Source: Nostoc flagelliforme FACHB-838 (GTDB lineage: Bacteria > Cyanobacteriota > Cyanobacteriia > Cyanobacteriales > Nostocaceae). From it: a stretch of 38,747 nucleotides of DNA. Under the pieces are notes generated by a model. It was given only the letters and a program-made list of their open reading frames with translations. It did no database searches and was not told the origin of the DNA. How positions within the stretch are numbered: the stretch's first letter is position 1; each line of letters opens with the position of its first letter. Of the stretch, positions 32,724-38,747 are shown piece by piece. The translations under genes were made by a program, and so were the position numbers. The stretch spans positions 1-38,747 of the forward strand of contig NZ_JACJSI010000064.1 of NCBI RefSeq assembly GCF_014698065.1, given 5' to 3'.

Positions 32724-32871
32724 ATCTTTTTTCCCACCCGCGCCTAGATGTCTCTAATTACCGCAGGGCAAGATTAGGGACGATCACCCTTTGCTTAGAT
32801 ATCTGACTTGATCTCAGTATTAACTATTGAACCATAGTATGTTAATGTTAATTTTTAATTACGTAATTTAA

Positions 32872-32899
32872 TTGATAAAGTTAACAAAACTAGTACATA
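32872..32899 (+). promoter_or_regulatory. Candidate sigma-70-type promoter
   Basis: TTGATA and TACATA separated by 16 bp, 25 bp before the ATG of the methyltransferase at 32925. A fair but common-looking match in AT-rich DNA. Confidence 0.35.
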
Positions 32900-32924
32900 A
32901 TGAATCTTTTGAGAAAAAGAAATA

Positions 32925-33704
32925 ATGACAAAAACTAATGAAGTTGTTACAAATATCTCATTGTCTAGTTGGGACTATATTTCACCAGAATCTGAGATAG
33001 TTCATCCTGATTCATCTTTCCCCAATATGATTATTGGAGACCTCAATAATTGTTATTGGTCTTATTTACGTCGAGAGATTCCCCATAACTGGTATGTGGA
33101 TAGAGATGAGCCATTTATAGGGTTCCTCAATCGAGATGAGACACATATTTTATATAATACAGCACTCAAATTTGCTGGAAAAAAAGCTTTAGAAATTGGT
33201 TGTTTGCGAGGTTGGTCTGCCTGCCATTTGGCATTAGGTGGAGTGGAATTAGATGTAATTGATCCTTTTTTAGCCAGAGAAGATGTTTATGAAAGTGTAA
33301 GTACTTCTTTACGACTTGCTGGTGTTATTGACTCAGTTAATTTGGTAGCGGGTTATAGCCCACAGAAGGTAGAGGAGTTAGCTAAACAATTACAACGTAA
33401 GTGGTCGTTAATTTTCATTGATGGCGATCATGAAGCACCAGCTCCGCTCAATGATACGATTATTTGTGAACCATTGGTAGAGGCGGATGCTTTAATTTTG
33501 TTTCATGATTTAACTTCCCCTGATGTAGCACAAGGCTTAGATTACTTAAAGGAAAAAGGTTGGAATACAATCATTTACCAAACTATGCAAATTATGGGGG
33601 CTGCTTGGCGTGGAAATGTTGAGCCAGTAAAACATCAGCCTGATCCGAAAATTAATTGGGATTTACCAAAGCATTTAGAACATTATTCTGTGAGTGGATT
33701 ATGA
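32925..33704 (+). CDS. Class I SAM-dependent methyltransferase (Methyltransf_24-like)
   Basis: 259 aa. KKALEIGCLRGWSACHLALG is motif I, followed by ELDVIDPFL and WSLIFIDGDHEAPAPLNDTI, which is the metal-associated IDGxH motif typical of the Methyltransf_24/cephalosporin-hydroxylase-like group, then ALILFHDLTSPDV. It is cytoplasmic. These enzymes modify sugars, small metabolites or glycopeptide-like acceptors. It lies opposite the glycosyltransferase/methyltransferase group and may take part in the same pathway; that is inference. Confidence 0.8.
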   Translation: MTKTNEVVTNISLSSWDYISPESEIVHPDSSFPNMIIGDLNNCYWSYLRREIPHNWYVDRDEPFIGFLNRDETHILYNTALKFAGKKALEIGCLRGWSACHLALGGVELDVIDPFLAREDVYESVSTSLRLAGVIDSVNLVAGYSPQKVEELAKQLQRKWSLIFIDGDHEAPAPLNDTIICEPLVEADALILFHDLTSPDVAQGLDYLKEKGWNTIIYQTMQIMGAAWRGNVEPVKHQPDPKINWDLPKHLEHYSVSGL

Positions 33705-33735
33705 CTGTTTAACCAGAAGCGAATCTGATTTTAAC

Positions 33736-34638
33736 TTAATGTGGATGCGCGATCGCTAATATTCCCGCATCCCCATCTAAAGTTACCTCTACACCTACTA
33801 GTAAGGCTGCATTGGGACTATCATGACCAAAAGGCAAATCGGAGACAACAGGAATACCTAAATCACCTAAGCGATCGCGCAATACTTCTTCTACACTAAA
33901 ACTAGATATAGTTGGCGGCGCCTCACAACGAGTAAAACCACCCAAAGCAATACCGCAGACTTTAGACAATGCACCACTCAAACGCCACTGTGTCAGCATC
34001 CTATCAATGCGATAAGGTGCTTCTGTAACATCTTCCAACGCCAGAATTACACCATCTAGATGTGGCAAGATTGGTGTACCCAAAAGGTGAGTAGCCACCG
34101 TCAAATTACCTACTAACAAAGTGCCACTAACTACTCCACCACCCCAACCGCAACCTTTGAGAGGGGTGATAGGGCGACCTTCCACTAAATCAAATAATCG
34201 TTCAATTGACCAATCTGGTTCATCTCCCAAAGTCGTCAGCACAGGGCCATGAACGCCAGAAACTCCTTCTGTATAAAGGCTCCATAACAAAGCTGTGATA
34301 TCAGAAAAGCCTATGAGCCACTTGGGAAGCGCTGAGTTTGACCAACTCCAATCTTCTAAAATGCGGGTGCTGCCAAAACCGCCTCTCGTACAGAGAATAC
34401 CACGACAATCAGGATCTTGCCATGCTGCCGCTAATTGCTGACGACGTTTTTCATCTTTGCCTGCTAGATAGCCCCATTTATCATCTATCTGAGGACTGAT
34501 TTTTAGTTGGTAGCCGTGTGATCGCCAAATTCCTATACTCCGTTCAAATGCCTCAAATTCTCGCAAAGCACCACTAGGGGCAATGACTCGCAGTAAGTCT
34601 CCAGGTTTTAGGGGCGGTGGTAAGATTTTGGCTGGCAT
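33736..34638 (-). CDS. ldcA: LD-carboxypeptidase, peptidase family S66
   Basis: 300 aa, normal length. It cleaves the L-Lys/mDAP-D-Ala bond of tetrapeptides in peptidoglycan recycling. Catalytic Ser112 lies in LIGFSDITALLW after the GGFGSTRIL loop; the Glu and His of the triad are in ALEDVTEAPYRIDRML (Glu202 or Glu206) and FGHDSPNAAL (His272). It has no signal peptide, so it acts in the cytoplasm on recycled muropeptides. DacB, another wall peptidase, is encoded 296 bp upstream on the same strand. Confidence 0.9.
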   Translation of the reverse strand: MPAKILPPPLKPGDLLRVIAPSGALREFEAFERSIGIWRSHGYQLKISPQIDDKWGYLAGKDEKRRQQLAAAWQDPDCRGILCTRGGFGSTRILEDWSWSNSALPKWLIGFSDITALLWSLYTEGVSGVHGPVLTTLGDEPDWSIERLFDLVEGRPITPLKGCGWGGGVVSGTLLVGNLTVATHLLGTPILPHLDGVILALEDVTEAPYRIDRMLTQWRLSGALSKVCGIALGGFTRCEAPPTISSFSVEEVLRDRLGDLGIPVVSDLPFGHDSPNAALLVGVEVTLDGDAGILAIAHPH

Positions 34639-34742
34639 GAAAAAACTTAGAAGTGAAAAGTCAGGAGTTAAGCATAAAGACTATAACTCATAACCCACAT
34701 AAAATTTTGTCGAATATTTTTTTCAAGTTTTAAACGTATTGG

Positions 34743-34757
34743 GCGAATAGAATTCGC
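34743..34757. repeat. Short palindrome GCGAATAGAATTCGC
   Basis: 6-bp arms around AGA, next to an AGTCC...GGACT mini-hairpin at about 34772-34789. It is part of a repeat cluster between dacB and ldcA. Confidence 0.5.
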
Positions 34758-34789
34758 TACTACACAAGCAAAGTCCGCCTCTATGGACT

Positions 34790-34859
34790 AATACAAAATC
34801 AAAGGTTTACTAACCCACGTTAGCCTTTGACGTTCCGCAGGAAAGGTGGGTTTTGTATT
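34790..34859. repeat. Inverted repeat AATACAAAA...TTTTGTATT
   Basis: Perfect 9-bp outer arms (34790-34798 and 34851-34859) with weaker AAAGG/CCTTT pairing inside. It lies between dacB and ldcA and may be a MITE or a 3' structure of the dacB transcript. Confidence 0.6.
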
Positions 34860-34934
34860 TCGACTCCGTTCAACATAAGTGTGTATAGCCGCTACTTCTA
34901 GTCGCCAGGATACTCTAATTTGGTGGCAATAATA

Positions 34935-36404
34935 TTAACAACGCTGCAACTGTGTCAACAACACAACAACTTCATCAATTGCCTGCCGCACAACTGTTGC
35001 AGGTTGTTCCGATTGATTCACGATAATACTAAAAACTAACGGTTCATACTTAGGCGCATTCATATATCCAGATAAAGAAATTGCACCCGTTAACGTACCT
35101 GTTTTTGCTTGCACAATGCCCTCAGCAGGTGTACCTTGAAAGCGGCCTTTTAGAGTTCCACTTTTACCTGCCACGGGTAAAGATGCACGATATAAATATG
35201 CTGCTGGTGTTCTTGCTATTGCGTGCAAAGTTTGTACAAAAGCTTCTGGTGTCACTAAGTTACGCCGTGATAAACCTGAACCATCCACTAAAATGTAATT
35301 TGCTGGATCAACTCCCAATTGAGTTAAACTCGCCTTGACAACTTCTAAACCAACATCAGCGCTAGTTTGAGTTTTCAGTCTAGGTTTTTTCACAGCTAAT
35401 GCTCTCAGTAGTGCCTCAGCATAAAGATTATTACTATTTAGATTTGTCTCTGCTAATAACTCAGCTAAAGGTGGTGACTCTACAAATGCTATTTCTTCTT
35501 GATTAACGCCATCATTTACTACTAATGTTTGTCCCAAGGTAATTTTTTCTGCTGCCAAAGCAGAACGGAACCGCCGTAAGAAGTAATAATTAGGATCAAC
35601 TACAGGCAAATCTATTAAAGACGGTTCAGAATTTGTTGTTAGTTGTCCTTGAATTCGTAATGCTGTTCCTGATAATTCGCGGGTAACGTTAACGTAGGTT
35701 GGTTGATTTTGGGCAGCGGTTACTGACTGATTAATTGTTCGCCACAGTCTCGCTTCGCCAGGATCAATCCATACTACTTGTAAAGGTTGACCTACAGCTT
35801 GCGGTACAAGTTTTAAGCTAAAAATATTTTGATTCAGAATAAAGCTGCTGACTGGTGTGCCATAGTCTGATTGCACATCTTCCCATTGCCAGGTTGGGTT
35901 AACAATATCTCCTTGAATATAACTATCATCAGCTATCAATCGCTGAATTTGAGTAATACCTTTCTGTTTTAGCTGCTGTGCCAATGTTTGCAGTTGAGTC
36001 TCATTTAAGCTGGGATCTCCCCTACCGACAATACGTAAAACACCATTACCATTCTGATAAATAGAGGTGCGAATCCGAAAATTAGCACCCAATTCTTGCA
36101 ATGCAGCTGCTGTTGTCAGCAATTTGAGGTTAGATGCGGGAGTAAAATATTTTTGAGCATCCCGACTGTAAAGAATTGGCCCCGTTGACAGAGGTTGCAC
36201 CAAAATTCCCCAGCGCACCCGACTGAATAAGGGACGATTGATTACAGCATCTATAGCTGTTCCCAGTTGGGTAGAGCAAATTGATTTTGTAGTGGTTGTT
36301 GGCGCGACTTGGGTTTGTGCTTTTGCAATAGAACTAAATCCTATCTGGCTAGTCAAAAATATTAACAAAACACCCAGTGGTTGATTAAAAGTCTTAAGTC
36401 TCAC
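34935..36404 (-). CDS. dacB: D-alanyl-D-alanine carboxypeptidase/endopeptidase (PBP4-type, family S13)
   Basis: 489 aa, normal length. A signal peptide (about 1-30, ending SIAKAQT) sends it to the periplasm, where it trims or cleaves peptidoglycan peptide stems. Active-site motifs are Ser91-x-x-Lys94 in TPASNLKLLTT, S-x-N in NSNNLYAEAL, and K-T-G in VQAKTGTLTGAISLSGY; a KSGTLKG loop precedes it. The sequence between the first two motifs is the long insert typical of PBP4. It is on the same strand as ldcA, and both act on the wall, but 296 bp of repeat DNA lies between them. Confidence 0.95.
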   Translation of the reverse strand: MRLKTFNQPLGVLLIFLTSQIGFSSIAKAQTQVAPTTTTKSICSTQLGTAIDAVINRPLFSRVRWGILVQPLSTGPILYSRDAQKYFTPASNLKLLTTAAALQELGANFRIRTSIYQNGNGVLRIVGRGDPSLNETQLQTLAQQLKQKGITQIQRLIADDSYIQGDIVNPTWQWEDVQSDYGTPVSSFILNQNIFSLKLVPQAVGQPLQVVWIDPGEARLWRTINQSVTAAQNQPTYVNVTRELSGTALRIQGQLTTNSEPSLIDLPVVDPNYYFLRRFRSALAAEKITLGQTLVVNDGVNQEEIAFVESPPLAELLAETNLNSNNLYAEALLRALAVKKPRLKTQTSADVGLEVVKASLTQLGVDPANYILVDGSGLSRRNLVTPEAFVQTLHAIARTPAAYLYRASLPVAGKSGTLKGRFQGTPAEGIVQAKTGTLTGAISLSGYMNAPKYEPLVFSIIVNQSEQPATVVRQAIDEVVVLLTQLQRC

Positions 36405-36530
36405 CGATTTTCCTTATTCCAAAGATAGATATTTTGACCTTGCCAAAAATTTCTTTCCGGAGAGAGAAGAATTGGCTCAGTAAAGTTACTTAATTAGTAT
36501 AGGGAAGATGTTCACATGTTTCATACATGG

Positions 36531-36559
36531 GCGATGTCTACGACGGGCTGCGCCTACGC
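36531..36559. repeat. Dispersed GCGATGTCTACGACGGGC repeat just before a start codon
   Basis: A GC-rich stretch ending CTGCGCCTACGC, 13 bp before the ATG at 36573. It is related to the fragment at 32699-32723 and leaves no recognisable ribosome-binding site for the next gene. Confidence 0.55.
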
Positions 36560-36572
36560 ACAAACATAATTT

Positions 36573-37238
36573 ATGGGACTACAAAATAGAAACATAAATC
36601 AACCTGCATATACAGAAATACGAAATCGAGGCAATGGTGTGAGTACATTTTTATCTGGTGTAGCTGTATTACTCTCTACTTTGGCTTTGGGATGTAGCGG
36701 CTATGTAGCTTATGAACTTTTCACGTTACGGCAGACACTAAATGCTAGTAATACAGTTGGCAGCACCATTCCAACTCAAATGCCAACTTCTACAGCTACA
36801 ACTTCTCCACAAGCAACGATCTCACCATCCCCAGCTACTGCTACAACTTCAGCAATTAGTCCTGGTCAATTTGTGCAGCCTGCTTTTGGCAAAAAGGCAG
36901 AAGTTGAGTTACTTTCAGTAAAGCGAATTAAAGATCCAGAAACTGGAAACCGTGATGTGGTAAATCTGCAAATGCGTATTCGTCGCCTTGCCACAGACGG
37001 AGTTGCTGCTAACGATATTATATCGGTTGCTAGTACAACAGCCCGCAATCCTGAGACTAGCGTAACCTACAAAGGAGTTGCTCTTAATCGCTCAACAGGA
37101 AGCGTTTCTTTGTTTCAAGTACGTCCACAAGCCTCCGCAGATGCTTATATCTGGCTAAGAGTTCCCGATGGTGTTAATAACTTGGACATTTTTGTGCCAG
37201 ATACAGCCGCATTTAAAAATGTACCAATTTCTAATTAG
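36573..37238 (+). CDS. Membrane-anchored protein of unknown function
   Basis: 221 aa. A short cytoplasmic N-terminus, one membrane helix (about 25-50, STFLSGVAVLLSTLALGCSG), then a Thr/Ser/Pro-rich linker (about 60-97) and an extracytoplasmic domain of about 120 aa with beta-like character (KKAEVELLSVKRIKDPETGN, VVNLQMRIRRLAT, YIWLRVPDGVNNLDIFVPD). The layout, anchor plus linker plus beta domain, resembles DUF4352-like exported proteins, but I cannot confirm the family. Repeat DNA directly precedes the ATG and I see no clear ribosome-binding site, so the start is less certain than for other genes. Confidence 0.65.
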   Translation: MGLQNRNINQPAYTEIRNRGNGVSTFLSGVAVLLSTLALGCSGYVAYELFTLRQTLNASNTVGSTIPTQMPTSTATTSPQATISPSPATATTSAISPGQFVQPAFGKKAEVELLSVKRIKDPETGNRDVVNLQMRIRRLATDGVAANDIISVASTTARNPETSVTYKGVALNRSTGSVSLFQVRPQASADAYIWLRVPDGVNNLDIFVPDTAAFKNVPISN

Positions 37239-37269
37239 TACTCGATCGGATTAATTCTGATAGTGTGCA

Positions 37270-37302
37270 AGATTCCCAACTTCTTCATGAAGTCGGGAAT
37301 CT
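37270..37302 (+). terminator. Hairpin after the anchored-protein gene
   Basis: AGATTCCC (37270-37277) and GGGAATCT (37295-37302) pair perfectly, with ACTTC/GAAGT pairing inside, 31 bp past the stop codon. A strong stem but no T-tract; it could serve either of the two convergent genes. Confidence 0.45.
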
Positions 37303-37395
37303 GAACAACTTAACTCAAACCAAATTATTTTATACTCTAAATTAGCAACCCCAAATTAACGATGCTACATGGTTAAGCCTGTAATTGAAAAAGAT

Positions 37396-37857
37396 TTACT
37401 CCTCTTCCTCTTCTTCTTCCTCTCCGAATACTGCATCTATAAGTTCTTGTGCGCGTTCGTCTGAAATATTTAAGGCTTCTTGAAGCTCAGAGATATAGTC
37501 TTGTTCGTGTTCGGGTACTTCTTCATCAATCCCTACTACTAAGATAGCAGTGATATATGCAGCTTCACGATAACCTCTATTAGGTAAGGATTCGATGGAC
37601 TGGGTGATTAAATCTTCTGGTTCTTCTTCTTCAATCAAGCTGACGACTTTTTCGGTCAATTCTTCAAAGTCTTCTTCAGAGTAATCTTCAAATAAGCCAA
37701 CTTGACCAAGAAATTCACTTAAAGCATATTCTTCTGTTGAAGAAATACCTTCACCGTCAGCAGCTGCGGAAAACAACCCAAGGATGGCGATCGCAACTTC
37801 TGGTTCTAGAGCAACTGAACTAACACTACGGCCTTTGGGCAACTTGCGTTTAGACAT
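37396..37857 (-). CDS. TerB-like (tellurite-resistance-type) protein with acidic tail
   Basis: 153 aa. The helical core with ALEPEVAIAILGLFSAAADG, EYALSEFLGQVGLF and EAAYITAILVVGIDEEVPEH fits the TerB superfamily, a metal-associated helical domain with conserved acidic residues (AADGEGIS and GIDEEVPEHEQDYI). The C-terminus ends in an unbroken run of Glu, coded by a GAG/GAA tract. It is cytoplasmic. No other ter genes are present, so a stand-alone stress or signalling role is more likely than tellurite resistance. It has a reasonable ATG at 37857 (MSKRKLPKGRSV). Confidence 0.75.
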   Translation of the reverse strand: MSKRKLPKGRSVSSVALEPEVAIAILGLFSAAADGEGISSTEEYALSEFLGQVGLFEDYSEEDFEELTEKVVSLIEEEEPEDLITQSIESLPNRGYREAAYITAILVVGIDEEVPEHEQDYISELQEALNISDERAQELIDAVFGEEEEEEEE

Positions 37858-38161
37858 AATTATCCTTTAAAAGTTACGTGATATTTCAGGAAGTCATATT
37901 TTGCGGTTTATCATGCTTCCTCGATTTATGATTCCCAAAATAATGCGGAAATATACATTGGGATAAATCTTTTTTTCGTAAAAAATACGCAGAGAGTATA
38001 TTTGCCTGCGTATAAAAACGGTTAAATTGTCTTGAGCGATCGAGGTTTTTAGTACTTGTGTACGCCACGGTAGCCTAAAGGGAGAGGTAGAGAAGGCTGT
38101 ATTATAATCAACTGCAAACTTCTATAATCCCGTCTTTACAAGAGTTTTATCATTTCTCTAC
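37858..38161. other. 304-bp intergenic region
   Basis: AT-rich. It should contain the promoter of the TerB-like gene and the 3' end of the truncated gene to the right. A 60-codon minus-strand frame (37886-38068) has no protein character. I see no RNA gene. Confidence 0.45.
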
Positions 38162-38457
38162 TTATTTCTTATCTCTAGGATGATATTGGCACTTAGTTAT
38201 CAGCCAACCTATGCCAATAAAAAACAATGTAGCTAAAACACTCAACAATGAAGATGCGTAAAAGGGATGGGGTAGGTTGTTGGGAGATATTACGGTTAGG
38301 GGTGGGTTGATTTTGTCGATGCGTTGGACGATTATACCAGAGGCGATCGCACCACCGCCAAAGCCTATACCTAGTACTTGGATTGTACTTTCTAAGGAGC
38401 GATCGCGCTCAGTTTGTTCTGTCTCTACTATATCTCGGATAGTAAGCTGTTCCACAT
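38162..38457 (-). pseudogene. C-terminal fragment of a membrane protein cut by the insertion sequence
   Basis: About 97 aa from GTG at 38455, but the frame stays open further upstream into the transposase region, so this is probably the tail of a longer gene. VEQLTIRDIVETEQTERDRS leads into two hydrophobic segments (TIQVLGIGFGGGAIASGIIV and YASSLLSVLATLFFIGIGWL). I recall DIVETEQTERDRSLE followed by two helices as the C-terminus of larger cyanobacterial hypothetical proteins. The transposase stop codon is 3-5 bp away, so the insertion sequence appears to have separated this tail from its 5' part. Confidence 0.6.
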
Positions 38458-38747
38458 TTAGTTTGCAATAGCAGCATTACCTTTATTTTTAATTTTTCTT
38501 CCCCATCTAATTATTAACTCTCCCTGATTTAACAACCTATTTAATAAGTTTTTCAGTTCCTCTACTGATTTAAATAGGCGATGAGATATGTATTCTTTCG
38601 CCGAATGCCATACAAGTTCGGCTAAATTCAAATCTGGGCTATACTCAGGCAGAAAATATAGTTGAATATTTGGTAAGTTTTTTTCAATCTCTGCCAATAT
38701 AGTTTTCTTTTTATGGTAACTAGCGTTATCTAGAATTATCAAGATTT
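38458..38747 (-). CDS. IS630-type transposase, C-terminal part (cut by right window edge)
   Basis: The frame enters from beyond the right edge and ends at a TAA (38460-38458). It contains the second Asp of the DDE triad in IILDNASYHKKK, the conserved QLYFLPEYSPDLNLAELVWH segment with the third acidic residue (Glu), and a basic tail (IRWGRKIKNKGNAAIAN). The first catalytic Asp and N-terminal helix-turn-helix lie outside. It has the same orientation as the transposase fragment at the left edge and could be another copy of the same element. Confidence 0.88.
   Translation of the reverse strand, partial: ILIILDNASYHKKKTILAEIEKNLPNIQLYFLPEYSPDLNLAELVWHSAKEYISHRLFKSVEELKNLLNRLLNQGELIIRWGRKIKNKGNAAIAN

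Larger units (their letters stand above)
32489..32924. other. 436-bp divergent intergenic region
   Basis: It lies between divergent genes and so holds both promoters. It contains a dispersed-repeat fragment at 32699-32723 (GCGTAGCTTACCGCCGTAGG type) and a candidate promoter at 32872-32899. I see no gene. Confidence 0.55.

Noticed and set aside
37396..37857. Tellurite-resistance operon
   Set aside because: Only a single TerB-like gene is present, without terA, terC, terD or terZ-like neighbours.
37886..38068. 60-codon minus-strand frame upstream of the TerB-like gene
   Set aside because: Short, AT-driven, no ribosome-binding site or domain character; more likely untranslated leader.
1..38747. 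Possibility that the window is a complete circle, because the left and right transposase fragments would join in the same reading frame
   Set aside because: Joining them gives only about 215 aa and skips the first half of the DDE domain. A matching frame has a one-in-three chance. The gene content (hemE, rpmG, rpsR, moeA) is chromosomal.
1..38747. tRNA or rRNA genes
   Set aside because: I looked for T-arm (GGTTCGAATCC-like) and rRNA signature sequences by eye on both strands and found none that fit.

Overview
The window reads as chromosomal DNA of a filamentous, heterocyst-type cyanobacterium (Nostoc/Anabaena group). The evidence is the many HIP1 octamers (GCGATCGC), heptameric short tandem repeats of the CCCCAGT/CCCCAAT type, numerous small palindromic repeats between genes, and typical cyanobacterial gene families (DUF29, RDD next to rpmG-rpsR-RNase II/R, SusA-type sucrose synthase, a PEP-CTERM-like protein). 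All functions below come from reading the sequence; no database was searched.

Layout. 1-358: 5' part of an IS630-type transposase running off the left edge. 604-4155: glutathione-dependent formaldehyde dehydrogenase, a DUF29 protein and a GAF hybrid histidine kinase. 4611-10707 (minus): membrane GTPase, a GH65 protein and a sucrose synthase. 10889-16338: small phosphatase-like protein, zinc-ribbon protein, a small conserved protein, a PLP-dependent cysteine-desulfurase-like enzyme, moeA and a surface-protein candidate. 16782-20003: RDD membrane protein, ribosomal proteins L33 and S18, RNase II/R. 20121-22769: a ParD/ParE toxin-antitoxin pair, a stand-alone homocitrate/isopropylmalate-synthase-like enzyme and an unknown membrane protein. 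23071-27040 (minus): B12-binding radical SAM protein, NAD-dependent epimerase and hemE. 27262-29587: membrane protein, an N-terminal gene remnant and a sugar-type ABC solute-binding lipoprotein. 29606-33704: glycosyltransferase and methyltransferase genes that look like surface-glycan functions, one broken by an amber codon. 33736-36404: two peptidoglycan peptidases (LD-carboxypeptidase and DacB). 36573-38455: anchored protein, TerB-like protein and the tail of a gene cut by an insertion sequence. 38458-38747: 3' part of an IS630-type transposase running off the right edge.

How the genes fit together. rpmG, rpsR and the exoribonuclease form a translation/RNA-turnover unit. The two peptidases act on the wall. 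The sucrose synthase and GH65 genes form a disaccharide-metabolism pair, yet both look catalytically damaged: sucrose synthase has lost its whole UDP-sugar-binding Rossmann domain in frame, and the GH65 protein has Lys where the catalytic Glu is expected. This pair is the most surprising feature of the window. I saw no CRISPR array, tRNA, rRNA, prophage or recognisable defence island. The intergenic DNA is unusually rich in dispersed palindromes, one of which lies inside the moeA coding sequence.
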